Positions 1 through 8,996 are shown, counted from the first letter of the stretch. The stretch is 64,000 nt of DNA from an uncultured Clostridium sp. (GCA_900542035.1 UQMJ01000006.1:1-64000); one strand, 5' to 3'. The notes: generated from the sequence alone by a model not told the origin. Numbers and translations: made by a program.

Positions 1-632
1 GCGTTATCCCTATGACGCTGGAAAGCAACGTCGCCGCCCTGCATCAATTTCTGTATGGAGAGGATGCTTCTTATGGAGTTTCTTCAAAGGTAAAAGAAAT
101 CAGCGGCAAGATTTCGGAAGCTTCCGGAGTATACGAGGAAGGGGAAATTCCAGGATTTATTTATAACCATCCGGAAGATAAAAACGAAGGTGGACAGACA
201 GGCGGAAACAGCCAGGGCAATTCCCAGGGAAATTCTTCTGGCTCCAGCTCAAAGCCTGCAGTCCAGGAAACGCCAGCTCCAACACCGGCGCCAACAATCG
301 AAGAAACAACGGTGCCGGAAACGTCGGAAGCAGAATCCGAGTCGGAAACGGAATCCGAATCTGCAGAATCTGAATCCGAAACCATTGAAAGCAATGAGGC
401 GCCGGAAGAACCGTCTGAATCCACAAAAGACAGTGAAAACGGGCCGTCTGAAACAACCAAGGCAACGGAGATCGGACCTGGGGCAGATTTGCCGGATCCA
501 GATACATCATCACCAGGAATGATTCATTCTGGTTCGGAATCACCAGAAAATAATTCTCCAGGATCTGATTCCAATCAGTCAGGGCCTGGTATGCCGGAAG
601 AGCTGCCTTTGTACGCACCGTCTTATGAGTGA
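1..632 (+). CDS. LCP (LytR-CpsA-Psr) family protein, C-terminal part
   Basis: The frame is open to the left edge, so this is the end of a longer gene; the ATG at 12 is probably internal. The first 45 or so residues (ESNVAALHQFLYG, then KVKEISGKISEASG) resemble the end of the catalytic LCP domain in Lachnospiraceae. LCP enzymes attach wall teichoic acid or polysaccharide to peptidoglycan outside the cell. The remaining 150 residues are low complexity: a Gly/Asn/Gln/Ser stretch, a Pro/Thr stretch, then many Ser-Glu dipeptides, suggesting a flexible acidic tail. The family call rests on a short segment, so it is moderate; the partial status is clear. Confidence 0.6.
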   Translation, partial: VIPMTLESNVAALHQFLYGEDASYGVSSKVKEISGKISEASGVYEEGEIPGFIYNHPEDKNEGGQTGGNSQGNSQGNSSGSSSKPAVQETPAPTPAPTIEETTVPETSEAESESETESESAESESETIESNEAPEEPSESTKDSENGPSETTKATEIGPGADLPDPDTSSPGMIHSGSESPENNSPGSDSNQSGPGMPEELPLYAPSYE

Positions 633-699
633 AAATAAACTCAGGGAAATTAAAAAGAAAATAAAAATAGAAGAAATAAAAAAATAAAACAGAAAAAGC

Positions 700-722
700 A
701 GGACCGGAGTGAAACCGGTCCT
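700..722 (+). repeat. Hairpin downstream of the LCP gene
   Basis: AGGACCGG and CCGGTCCT form a perfect 8-bp stem with a 7-base loop. No T-run follows, so it is not a classical terminator by itself; it could block 3' exonucleases. Confidence 0.5.
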
Positions 723-746
723 GAAAAGTGTTTAGCAGAAGAGATT

Positions 747-786
747 TTCAACTATTCGCGAAAGAATAGTTTAACGAATAGTTGAA
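747..786. repeat. Three-part inverted repeat with two alternative stems
   Basis: TTCAACTATTCG (747-758) is perfectly complementary to CGAATAGTTGAA (775-786). A further GAATAGTT lies between them at 764-771, so AACTATTC at 750-757 can pair with either downstream copy. The two stems exclude each other. It sits between the LCP gene and its terminator. Confidence 0.6.
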
Positions 787-794
787 CCCATTCG

Positions 795-834
795 AACCTC
801 TGTTCACAAAAAACTGTGAATGGAGGTTTTTTTT
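795..834 (+). terminator. Rho-independent terminator after the LCP gene
   Basis: AACCTC with TTCACA pairs with TGTGAA and GAGGTT around an A-rich loop, followed by a run of eight T. Orientation fits the plus-strand LCP gene; the minus-strand regulator at 863 lacks a T-run on its side. Confidence 0.8.
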
Positions 835-862
835 ATGCGTAAATTACTCTCCACCGAACTTA

Positions 863-1984
863 TTACAGCCGTCTTTTAGAGGAAATCTTACATACGGAAT
901 TTCCTGTATAAATTAACGGAGGCAATGCAAGGGAATATCCATGATCTTCACAGTCATGCCGTTTTATCATCTGCATTAATCGGGTTCCTACCTGACATCC
1001 AATCTGGAATCCCTGATGAATGGAACACGTAATCCCCTCTTTTTCCCAGGCATCTGAGGAATAATCAAAACATACCACAGAATAATCTTCTGGAATCCGT
1101 TTTCCGCATTGCTCTAACACTTGACATACGGTACGGTAAATCATATAGTTGCAGCATACAATGGCGGTACATTTGGGAAGCCCTTTCAAAAAATGAGCAA
1201 TGGAACGGGCGAATCCTTCTGAATGGGCTTCGCTGGAAATCGCCCATTTTACGTAATCATCCCGAAATTCCAATCCATTTTTCATCATGGTAGCGTACAT
1301 TCCCTGGAATTTCTCTACACCCTGGTAATTATCGTATACAAAAATACCGGCAATGTGACGGTGTCCAGCTCGAATTAAAATGTTGACCAGCCGCTCTGCA
1401 CAGAGAAAGTCATTTACGATTACCTTGGGATAACGCATACTTTTGTAATAATTGTTATAGAAAATGATCGGGATTCTCCGCCTGTAAATGTGTTCATAAC
1501 AATCTTCGTTGGGGTTCATAATGCTGGCCTTTACTCCATCAATAATGAACCCCTGGAAATTCTGGTGAACAACTGTCTGCAGGCAGCGCCGCTCATTAGC
1601 AAACCGGTTATCGGTAAAAAAAATCCGCAAATCAACGTCACTGGATGAAATGACACTTTTTACCCCGTTTATCAGCTGAGAATTTGCATCAGTATCCTGT
1701 CCCTGAAGAATCAATCCAATTTTGATTTTTGCAGATCCACTGTCTAATTCCCGTGACAATGCCATGTCTTTATTAAAATAGGTGCCGCTTCCTTGAAGCC
1801 GGTAAATCATGCCCTCTGACTGAAGCTGTGTCATAGCGCAGCGCACCGTATCTCTGCTGACATCCAGTCTGCGGCAAAGGGCATTTTCAGACGGCAGCTT
1901 CAGATTGCCGGAAAATTTATTTTCATCGATATATGCCAAAAGAAATTGATATACGCGTTCCCACTTTTTCTCTGAAACTGCCAT
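863..1984 (-). CDS. GntR-type transcriptional regulator with LacI-like sensor domain
   Basis: This is a 373-residue regulator. Residues 1-70 form a GntR winged helix (LPSENALCRRLDVSRDTVRCAM, then GMIYRLQGSGTYF). The rest is a periplasmic-binding-protein-like sensor domain (IGLILQGQDTD, AGHRHIAGIF, and CFDYS near the end). This AraR-like design normally senses a sugar or sugar derivative in the cytoplasm. It starts after an AAGGAG site that overlaps the sulfatase stop codon, so it is the last gene of the tctCBA-sulfatase operon and probably its local regulator. The ligand is unknown. Confidence 0.88.
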   Translation of the reverse strand: MAVSEKKWERVYQFLLAYIDENKFSGNLKLPSENALCRRLDVSRDTVRCAMTQLQSEGMIYRLQGSGTYFNKDMALSRELDSGSAKIKIGLILQGQDTDANSQLINGVKSVISSSDVDLRIFFTDNRFANERRCLQTVVHQNFQGFIIDGVKASIMNPNEDCYEHIYRRRIPIIFYNNYYKSMRYPKVIVNDFLCAERLVNILIRAGHRHIAGIFVYDNYQGVEKFQGMYATMMKNGLEFRDDYVKWAISSEAHSEGFARSIAHFLKGLPKCTAIVCCNYMIYRTVCQVLEQCGKRIPEDYSVVCFDYSSDAWEKEGITCSIHQGFQIGCQVGTRLMQMIKRHDCEDHGYSLALPPLIYTGNSVCKISSKRRL

Positions 1985-1993
1985 AATGACTCC

Positions 1994-3349
1994 TTATTGA
2001 TCGGCAATCTTTGGCCGATACCCTTCTGCTTTTTCAATCCAGTCTAATAACCGGTGCCGCAAATCTTCTTTTGCAGCCTGATAAGCAGGATTTGCCGCCA
2101 CATTGTTTAACTGCCATGGATCTTCTTTCAAATCATAGAGATAATCATCTGCATAGAAATCAGAAGCGCCCTTCTCGCCTCCATTGATTCCTGGAGCATA
2201 TACACCATAGAGATAATCAGGGGTACGGATAACGCGGCCGATACGGCTTTCTGAAATCTGGGCAAATACCTGTTCCACCCTATTATTGTCTTTTTTCTGT
2301 ACAACGTCAAGCAGTTTTTCTCCAATCATGGCATCTCCGACTTCAACACCTGCAAGAGAAAGAATGGTTTTTGGAATGCTTTCGGTGCTGACTAATTCCT
2401 TTACTGTAATACCTCCGGTAAATGGACCTCCTGCGATTACCAGAGGCACATGAAGAGCCGCATCGTGTCCGGTACGTTTATAATCGTCGTAACCATTTAA
2501 GTGGCTGTCAGTATTTCTTGTTTTAAAATGAGAGCCATGGTCAGAAGTATAGATAATAATGGTATTTTCATAAAGTCCTTCCTGTTTCAGACGGGCAATC
2601 AGTTTTCCAAGATTTTCATCCAGACTCGCACATTGCCCCAGGTAATCCGGATACTCTTCTGCTGCATTTCCTTTTAGTACTTCTAAATCATGAGGAAGGA
2701 CAAAATCTGCAAACCGTTCCTTAGAACCGTCAGGCCCCTCATAGTGGTTATGGTCATTTTGGTGATGAGGTTCAATCTGGGAAACCGTCATAAAAAATGG
2801 CTTTTTTCTATCATAGGTATCAAAAAATTCCAGAGCCATATCATTGATGCAGTCAGCCCGATATCCTTTAAAATCAATCCGGTTGTTGTTTTCATCAAAA
2901 ACATAACCGTCATAACCATGGGAGGTAAACTCTAATACGTCTGCAGCTCTCCAGTAACCGGTGTATCCGCCCCGCAGTTCTTTTGGAATGGCGGTAATGG
3001 TATGGTCAATGGTTGGAGCCTTTTCTAATTCTCCGTCGCTGGCAAGGTGCCATTTCCCGATATAAGCTGTTTCATAACCAGCTTCTTCAATATAATTTCC
3101 AAGAGTCTTTATTCCTGATGGAAGCATAAGATTGTTGCGGAAACACCCTGTTTCCGTTGCGTACCTTCCGGTCTGGAATAAAGCCCTGCAGGGGCCGCAC
3201 ACCGGCTGGGGAGAAAATGCATTTTCAAATTTGACCCCTTCCTTTGCAAGAGCGTCTAAGTTTGGGGTAATATTTAATGGCTGGCCATAACACCCGCAGG
3301 TGTCCCAGCGCTGCTGATCAGAAAAATAAAAAATAATGTTATAAGCCAT
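1994..3349 (-). CDS. Sulfatase family hydrolase (formylglycine type), cytoplasmic
   Basis: This 451-residue protein belongs to the alkaline-phosphatase/sulfatase superfamily. The active-site motif C-x-P-x-R is present as CGPCR at residues 51-55; in this family Cys51 is oxidised to formylglycine by an anaerobic maturase (anSME), which I do not see in the window. FSDQQR near residue 10 and TSDHGSHF supply metal-ligand Asp and His. The protein begins MAYNIIFYFSDQQ, with no signal peptide, so it should act in the cytosol. It lies 10 bp after tctA, linking it to an imported substrate. A phosphonate or phosphate monoesterase of the same fold cannot be excluded. Confidence 0.85.
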   Translation of the reverse strand: MAYNIIFYFSDQQRWDTCGCYGQPLNITPNLDALAKEGVKFENAFSPQPVCGPCRALFQTGRYATETGCFRNNLMLPSGIKTLGNYIEEAGYETAYIGKWHLASDGELEKAPTIDHTITAIPKELRGGYTGYWRAADVLEFTSHGYDGYVFDENNNRIDFKGYRADCINDMALEFFDTYDRKKPFFMTVSQIEPHHQNDHNHYEGPDGSKERFADFVLPHDLEVLKGNAAEEYPDYLGQCASLDENLGKLIARLKQEGLYENTIIIYTSDHGSHFKTRNTDSHLNGYDDYKRTGHDAALHVPLVIAGGPFTGGITVKELVSTESIPKTILSLAGVEVGDAMIGEKLLDVVQKKDNNRVEQVFAQISESRIGRVIRTPDYLYGVYAPGINGGEKGASDFYADDYLYDLKEDPWQLNNVAANPAYQAAKEDLRHRLLDWIEKAEGYRPKIADQ

Positions 3350-3359
3350 AACTGTTCTC

Positions 3360-4850
3360 CTATTCAGATGCTTTCTGTGATTTTAATTTATTGCGCACAA
3401 TCGTAAAGATGGCAAATACAATTAATGCAGTGAAAATCCAGCAATATACGCTGCTGAAGAAAATAGACGGATTTCCGTTTGAAATAAGCAGCGCACGGCG
3501 GAAATTTGTCTCGGTCATGCTGCCCAGTACCATTCCCAGAAGAATTGGTACTGCCGGAAGATCGATTTTACGCAAAATCCATGCAATCACTGCAAATACC
3601 AGAGCAATCCCAACATCGAAGTAATTTCCGTTTACAGAATAAGCTCCTGCAAAACAGAAAATTACAATAATAGGCGTTAAAATTTCCTGTGGGATGGATA
3701 CTACTTTTGCAAACAATGTGGTCAGAAATGTTCCCTGGACAAACATAAATATGTTCACAAGAATCAGTCCCAGCATAATCGCATACATAATATCGCCGTC
3801 TGTGGTAAACAGAGATAAACCAGGATTTAATCCATTGATCATCAGCGCAGAAAGCATAATGGCAACGGTTCCATCTCCAGGAATACCAAGCGTCAGCAAA
3901 GGAATCAGCGTAGCTCCGGTTACTGCGTTGTTTGCTGATTCAGCCGCAGCGATTCCTTCCACGCTTCCATGTCCGAATTCTTCCGGATGCTTTGACATAT
4001 TTTTTGCCTGGCTGTAACTGAACCAGGAAGCTTCAGAAGCGCCGGTTCCAGGAATAATTCCAACTAATACGCCAATTAAAGAAGACATCAAGGTTGGACG
4101 CAGCATCCGTTTATATTCTTCTTTGGTGATTTTTCCATCATCCTTAATTTTCGCAGTATTAATATTGATGGAATCAATTCTTTTTTCTGATTTCGCAAGA
4201 ATTTCAACAAGGGCAAACAGACCGATTAAGCAAACGGCCAGATCCATCCCCAGATACAGACGGCTGATTCCGAAAGTAAAGCGGTCGTAGCTGGTCATCG
4301 GATCCGAACCAATACAGGAAATAAACAAACCAATGCAGGCAGAAATCAGACCCCTGATAATACTTTTTCCAGATACGCCGGCAATAATGGTTAAGCCGAA
4401 TACACAAACCATAAAGTATTCCGGAGTGCCTAATTGGGCAGCAATTTTTGCGACCTGCGGGCCTAAAAACAACAGCATTAATGCAGAGAATACACCGCCA
4501 AAGGTAGACGCATATAAAGCGATTTTTAATGCGGCTTTGGTACGGCCTTTTTGGGAAAGCGGATGGCCATCCAGCATAGTAGCCGCTGCATGAGGCGTTC
4601 CTGGAGTATTAATTAAAATGGCAGATACACTTCCTCCATAACCTCCTGCACAATAAATTCCAAGCAAAAACATCATGCCTGGGATGGGCCCCATACTGTA
4701 GGTAACCGGTAAAAACAGAATTACGCATAAAATAACGCTTAACCCAGGAATGGCTGCAAATACAGCGCCAATAAATACCCCCAGATTAATCCAGATAATA
4801 TTTTCAATGGTAAACAAAAGCCCTGCGGCGGGGCCAATATATTGCATCAT
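3360..4850 (-). CDS. tctA: Tripartite tricarboxylate transporter, large permease (TctA family)
   Basis: This 496-residue, very hydrophobic protein has the TctA signatures: an N-terminal GAVFAAIPGLSVILCVILF segment, GGYGGSVSAILINTPGTP, and a second inverted copy of the glycine-rich motif (LVGIIPGTGASEASW, LTLGIPGDGT). It is the main membrane channel of a TTT transporter, moving a carboxylate or related anion delivered by the TctC binding protein, usually with a cation gradient. An AAAGGAGAG site precedes the ATG. It lies between tctB and the sulfatase gene in one minus-strand operon. Confidence 0.93.
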   Translation of the reverse strand: MMQYIGPAAGLLFTIENIIWINLGVFIGAVFAAIPGLSVILCVILFLPVTYSMGPIPGMMFLLGIYCAGGYGGSVSAILINTPGTPHAAATMLDGHPLSQKGRTKAALKIALYASTFGGVFSALMLLFLGPQVAKIAAQLGTPEYFMVCVFGLTIIAGVSGKSIIRGLISACIGLFISCIGSDPMTSYDRFTFGISRLYLGMDLAVCLIGLFALVEILAKSEKRIDSININTAKIKDDGKITKEEYKRMLRPTLMSSLIGVLVGIIPGTGASEASWFSYSQAKNMSKHPEEFGHGSVEGIAAAESANNAVTGATLIPLLTLGIPGDGTVAIMLSALMINGLNPGLSLFTTDGDIMYAIMLGLILVNIFMFVQGTFLTTLFAKVVSIPQEILTPIIVIFCFAGAYSVNGNYFDVGIALVFAVIAWILRKIDLPAVPILLGMVLGSMTETNFRRALLISNGNPSIFFSSVYCWIFTALIVFAIFTIVRNKLKSQKASE

Positions 4851-4874
4851 AATCGGAAAACTCTCCTTTCAGCA

Positions 4875-5390
4875 TTAGAAATCCACATTTAATACAAAGC
4901 GGAAAGCGGCCCAGATAAGAACGGCCAGCGTAAGGGTTATCACGTAATAACTGGGTTTTTTACACCGGAAATAAAGAAGAAAACCGAGACTGCAGAAAAT
5001 TGCACCGATGACAAATAATCCAGTCCATTTGCTCAATAAAAAGGAACCAAGAAGAATTCCAAAGATAACCAGGGCTTTCAGTTCAGTCTGAAGATTGATG
5101 GTCTTATATTCCAATGGCTGTTTCCGGACCATTTTAACTATTTCCTGAATAATTAAAATACTGCTGCAAATCAGCATAACCCACATCAAAAGCGTCGGAA
5201 AGGCTCTTCCGTTAATAACATCGCTTTCAGATACTGCAACCTGGCTTGGCATCATTACCATAATTACAGCGGCAATGAGAAAGGAAACAATACCAGCTGT
5301 CAGATCAATGGGAATTTTAACGTTTTTCTCTTTTAACTGTTCCCCAATGGTATCCATACGGGAATTAAAATTTTCAGCCAATTTCGCCAT
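4875..5390 (-). CDS. tctB: Tripartite tricarboxylate transporter, small permease (TctB family)
   Basis: The ATG at 5390 is chosen because AGGAGG lies 8 bases upstream; the longer frame to 5441 has no such site. The product is 171 residues with about four hydrophobic segments (starting VSFLIAAVIMVMM), the size and layout of TctB, the poorly conserved small membrane subunit of TTT transporters. The identification rests mainly on its position between tctC and tctA and on topology. Confidence 0.85.
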   Translation of the reverse strand: MAKLAENFNSRMDTIGEQLKEKNVKIPIDLTAGIVSFLIAAVIMVMMPSQVAVSESDVINGRAFPTLLMWVMLICSSILIIQEIVKMVRKQPLEYKTINLQTELKALVIFGILLGSFLLSKWTGLFVIGAIFCSLGFLLYFRCKKPSYYVITLTLAVLIWAAFRFVLNVDF

Positions 5391-5527
5391 GAGAAATACC
5401 TCCTGCTTTAAATGATAAAAAGGACAGAGCCGTTCCCCCATATTTGTATTCCGATAGAGCAGATTGACAAAATATAGGACTCCGGCGCTGCCCTTTTAGG
5501 CTGGCTTAGATCGTTTTGTGTACGAAA

Positions 5528-6493
5528 TTAGCCAGTAACAATATCTTTATATTCATTTACAATATTTTTTACGTTTTCAATGTGTGCTTCTACGTCTTCG
5601 ACAGACATGGTATCAACTTCCAGAAGCATTGTATCCTGAAGCCAGGTTACAACTTCTTCATCTGCCAGGATTTTATCATACAGTTCTTTTAACTCTGCAA
5701 CCTTGGAATCATCAGTTCCTGCCGCAGCCATAATGAAGCAGCGGTTCCGGAAATAAGGATAACCATGTTCGCCAACGCCTTCAACACCGGCAAATGGTCC
5801 ATTTTCAATGGCTTTTTCATCAAAAGCGCAAACGATGGAAACGCCGCCCTGCTGGTAGGTTTCTAAAATCTGGGACTGGTGGGATACTGCAAAATCAGTT
5901 TCGCCTTTTGCAACTGCCTGTGCTGCTTCTGCTGCTGAAGTATAAGCAACAAGTTTTAAGTTGTCTCCGACTCCCATAGAACCAAATAATGCAGCGGCAA
6001 GGAAGGCTTCCGAACCAGTTGCTCCGTTTACCGCAACGCTGATTTCATCTCCACTTTGGGCGAAAGCTTCCAAATCCGCAATGTTTTTGATGTTTAGCTC
6101 TGCATCTGCAGACAGAACGAAGATGGAAGAATATAAATTTTCAACATATGCAAAATTGCTGTAATCGAACTGCATTTTTGCAGGATCCAAAATAGAAGTA
6201 ATCGAAAGCAGACCCTCTCCAACAAATACAAGTTCCTTGTCATTTGCTTTTGTACTTGCAACCCAGGTATTTACAGTGGCTGCATCCCCCTTTACAGCCT
6301 CAGCAACTAGCGTAATTTTGTCTGAAAGTGTAGAAGATTTTTCTGCTGCCTTCTGGCTGACCATTGCGGCAACTCCGGATGGCGCCCACGGACAAGTGAC
6401 CTTCCAGCTTTCTTTTTTTGCACTTCCACATCCTGCAAGAAGACTGACTGCGGTAACCACTGCCATTGATACTGCTAAGAAACGTTTTCTCAT
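5528..6493 (-). CDS. tctC: Tripartite tricarboxylate transporter substrate-binding lipoprotein (TctC family)
   Basis: The start at 6493 follows AAAGGAGAG and yields 321 residues. The N terminus is a lipoprotein signal peptide with lipobox LLAGC (Cys22). The mature protein has the TctC/Bug layout, with WKVTCPWAPSG at the ligand-loop position and VAVNGATGSEAFLAA in the middle. It should capture the transported anion outside the membrane for TctAB. It is the first gene of the operon. The true ligand cannot be read from the sequence; the co-operonic sulfatase hints at a sulfated acid. Confidence 0.88.
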   Translation of the reverse strand: MRKRFLAVSMAVVTAVSLLAGCGSAKKESWKVTCPWAPSGVAAMVSQKAAEKSSTLSDKITLVAEAVKGDAATVNTWVASTKANDKELVFVGEGLLSITSILDPAKMQFDYSNFAYVENLYSSIFVLSADAELNIKNIADLEAFAQSGDEISVAVNGATGSEAFLAAALFGSMGVGDNLKLVAYTSAAEAAQAVAKGETDFAVSHQSQILETYQQGGVSIVCAFDEKAIENGPFAGVEGVGEHGYPYFRNRCFIMAAAGTDDSKVAELKELYDKILADEEVVTWLQDTMLLEVDTMSVEDVEAHIENVKNIVNEYKDIVTG

Positions 6494-6545
6494 AACACTC
6501 TCTCCTTTTATATGACTTTTATAATAAATTCTTCTTACAAAGATT

Positions 6546-6574
6546 AGAATATAGCATAATAACAACAAAGTCAA
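6546..6574 (-). promoter_or_regulatory. Likely promoter of the tctCBA-sulfatase operon
   Basis: On the minus strand TTGACT (6569-6574) lies 17 bases before TATTCT (6546-6551); an overlapping TATATT gives a 15-base spacer. It sits about 50 bases before the tctC start. Confidence 0.5.
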
Positions 6575-6729
6575 ACAAATAAAATGAAAATAATGTAAAA
6601 GTTGTATGTTTTATAGGAACTTTTGACAGAACTGTATGGTTTTTGAAGGTTTCTATGGTATTTTTGTCAAATTTTTCTTTTGTCAGAGGATTTCTTTTAA
6701 AAAATGGAATGCAACAACCCCTGATTTCA

Positions 6730-6738
6730 TGTTATAAT
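6730..6738 (+). promoter_or_regulatory. Extended -10 promoter for the ttcA-like gene
   Basis: TGT followed by TATAAT (6733-6738) forms an extended -10 element, about 35 bases before the start codon. The -35 region (TGCAAC near 6710) is weak, as is common with extended -10 promoters. Confidence 0.55.
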
Positions 6739-6772
6739 AACAGACAAACCATTAGAAAGGAAGTTTGGTTTT

Positions 6773-7492
6773 ATGAAATTACAGCGACTATTAAGTCTGA
6801 CCCGCCAGGCAGCAGATACCTACCATATGATTGAAGAGGGGGATAAAATTGCAGTTGGAATTTCCGGCGGAAAAGACAGCCTTACTCTTTTGTATGCCTT
6901 ACACGGTTTGATGCAATTTTATCCAAAAAAGTTTTCAATTACAGGAATTACTGTAGATCTGGGATTGGGAAATTTGAATCTGGAGCCGGTACAGCAGCTT
7001 TGTGAATCGTTATCGATCCCATATTCGATTGTATCTACCGAAATAGGAACGGTCTTATTTGATATCCGTCAGGAGTCAAATCCGTGTTCACTGTGTGCTA
7101 AAATGCGTAAAGGCGCTTTGAATACAAAGGCAAAAGAGCTGGGATGCAATAAAATTGCCTATGCACATCATAAAGATGATGTAATAGAAACCATGCTTCT
7201 CTCCTTACTATATGAGGGACGTTTCCATACCTTTTCCCCCAATACTTATCTGGATCGGATGGACTTGTCGGTTATTCGTCCAATGATTTATGTTTCAGAA
7301 GCAGAAGTTATTGGATTTCAGCGAAAATACCAGCTGCCTGTATGCAAAAATCCATGCCCTGTAGACGGCCATACGAAAAGAGAATATGCAAAGCAGTTAA
7401 TAAAGCAATTGGAAAAAGAAAATCCAGGTGCAAAAGACCGGATGTTTCATGCGATTCTGGAAGGAAACATCGACGGCTGGAAAATGAGGTGA
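6773..7492 (+). CDS. TtcA-like tRNA 2-thiolation enzyme
   Basis: This 239-residue protein is an N-type ATP pyrophosphatase. The PP-loop SGGKDS is near residues 31-36, and a CSLC pair plus a later Cys in KNPCPVDG match the three iron-sulfur ligands of TtcA, which thiolates cytidine 32 of certain tRNAs. HHKDDVIETML is another family signature. Lachnospiraceae carry several TtcA/TilS-like paralogues, so the exact tRNA target is not certain. It starts a plus-strand operon, with the recombinase gene 7 bp downstream. Confidence 0.85.
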   Translation: MKLQRLLSLTRQAADTYHMIEEGDKIAVGISGGKDSLTLLYALHGLMQFYPKKFSITGITVDLGLGNLNLEPVQQLCESLSIPYSIVSTEIGTVLFDIRQESNPCSLCAKMRKGALNTKAKELGCNKIAYAHHKDDVIETMLLSLLYEGRFHTFSPNTYLDRMDLSVIRPMIYVSEAEVIGFQRKYQLPVCKNPCPVDGHTKREYAKQLIKQLEKENPGAKDRMFHAILEGNIDGWKMR

Positions 7493-7499
7493 CAAAACA

Positions 7500-8555
7500 A
7501 TGAGTAATCTTCCCTATCATGAACAAAAAGATATTGAAAATGTAAAACATCTGCGGGAGCTGATTGGAGAACTTCCCCTGTTCTGCCCTGAATTTTTCAG
7601 AGGGATTGAACCTAGGACGTCTTCACGGACCAGAATTGCATATGCCTATGATTTAAGCGTCTTTTTCCATTTTCTGCAGGAAGAAAATCCATATTTTCAT
7701 TCTAAAGAAATAAAGGAAATCCAATTAGATGATCTAGACAAGATTACGGTAACGGATATTGAAGAATATATGGAGTATTTAAAATATCGGTTTAATACCA
7801 ATGGCCAGGAAGTAGTCAATCGGGAACGGGGAATTATGAGAAAAATTTCTTCTCTGAAAAGCTTTTATAACTATTTCTTTCGGACTGAAAAATTAAAAAC
7901 GAATCCGGCGGCCCTGGTTCAGCTTCCAAAACTTCATGAAAAAGAAATTATCCGGTTAGATATTGACGAGGTGGTTCTCCTTTTAGATGAGGTGGAAAGC
8001 GGCGAACAGCTTACCCCCAAACAAAAGGCCTATCACGAAAAAACAAAAGTCAGGGATTTGGCGCTCCTGACCCTGATGCTTGGCACAGGCATCCGAGTTT
8101 CAGAGTGCGTCGGTTTGAATGTAAAAGACATTGACTGGAAAAATGGAGGAATCCAGATTCATCGTAAGGGAGGAAAAGAGGTTACAGTATATTTTGGCCG
8201 AGAGGTGGAGGACGCTCTGCTAGATTATTTGGATGAACGGAAAAAGATTATTCCGGAAGAAGGTCATGAAGATGCACTCTTCCTCTCTCTTCAGAGAAAG
8301 CGCCTTACCGTCCGAAGCGTGGAAAACCTGGTAAAAAAATATTCCCGTACCGTAACTCCGAATAAAAAAATAACCCCTCATAAGCTGCGCAGCACCTATG
8401 GTACGAACTTATACCGAGAAACAGGAGATATTTATCTGGTAGCGGACGTTTTAGGGCACAGCGATGTAAATACAACGAAAAAACACTATGCGGCCTTAGA
8501 AGATGAACGCCGCAGAAGCGCCAGAAATGTGGTAAAATTAAGAAAAGAATTTTAA
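7500..8555 (+). CDS. Tyrosine recombinase (XerC/XerD-like)
   Basis: This is a 351-residue site-specific recombinase. The N-terminal SAM-like core-binding domain spans about residues 25-145. The catalytic domain has Arg in TGIRVSE (about 199), Lys in HRKGGKE, HKLR (His294, Arg297), GH (His319) and the nucleophile Tyr330 in KKHY, so it looks active. The length is slightly above that of XerC/D (about 300). No attachment sites or phage genes lie nearby, which favours a housekeeping chromosome-dimer or lineage-specific role over a mobile integrase. GAGGTGACAAAACAATG overlaps the ttcA-like stop region. Confidence 0.88.
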   Translation: MSNLPYHEQKDIENVKHLRELIGELPLFCPEFFRGIEPRTSSRTRIAYAYDLSVFFHFLQEENPYFHSKEIKEIQLDDLDKITVTDIEEYMEYLKYRFNTNGQEVVNRERGIMRKISSLKSFYNYFFRTEKLKTNPAALVQLPKLHEKEIIRLDIDEVVLLLDEVESGEQLTPKQKAYHEKTKVRDLALLTLMLGTGIRVSECVGLNVKDIDWKNGGIQIHRKGGKEVTVYFGREVEDALLDYLDERKKIIPEEGHEDALFLSLQRKRLTVRSVENLVKKYSRTVTPNKKITPHKLRSTYGTNLYRETGDIYLVADVLGHSDVNTTKKHYAALEDERRRSARNVVKLRKEF

Positions 8556-8573
8556 TGACAGGAGGATTTTATT

Positions 8574-8996
8574 ATGACAGCAGCAAATCAAAATAATCAG
8601 ATGCATTGGAAAGATCGGAAACATATCCTGTGGTTTCCCTGGACATTTACAAAGTATTACATTACGAATGACAGGCTGACCATTGAAAAAGGGCTGTTAA
8701 AGACGGTAGTCGATGAAACCCTGCTGTACCGTATTGTAGATATTACCATGGAGCAGACCTTGACAGGAAAACTATTTGGCACTGGAACATTGATCATTAC
8801 AGCAAAAGCGGATAAAACACCGGAAATCCGTCTGGAAAATATTGCAAAACCTAGAGAAATCCGTCAGATGCTGTCACAACTGGTGGAAGAATCCCGCAAT
8901 AACCGCAATGTAGTCGGAAAAGAATTCTACAGCGGCGAACGCACTGTCGGAACAAATATAGATGAGTTCGATGACAACTTTGAAGATGAAAATTAA
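8574..8996 (+). CDS. Bacterial PH domain protein (YdbS-like)
   Basis: This 140-residue protein has the bacterial PH (bPH2) pattern: YYITNDRLTIEKGLLKTVVDETLLYRIVDITMEQ, then GKLFGTGTLIIT and NIAKPREIRQML, with an acidic tail. No clear membrane segment is present, unlike many YdbS/YdbT proteins. It follows the recombinase by 18 bp with an AGGAGG site and ends over the stop of yneA on the other strand (4-bp overlap). The function of the family is largely unknown; the fold assignment is good. Confidence 0.78.
   Translation: MTAANQNNQMHWKDRKHILWFPWTFTKYYITNDRLTIEKGLLKTVVDETLLYRIVDITMEQTLTGKLFGTGTLIITAKADKTPEIRLENIAKPREIRQMLSQLVEESRNNRNVVGKEFYSGERTVGTNIDEFDDNFEDEN

Noticed and set aside
157..618. 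Long minus-strand open frame opposite the LCP tail
   Set aside because: It mirrors the low-complexity Ser/Glu codons, has no ribosome site and no family resemblance.
7500..8555. Possible phage or integrative element integrase
   Set aside because: No attachment repeats, tRNA or phage genes are near, and it lies in an operon with housekeeping-type genes.
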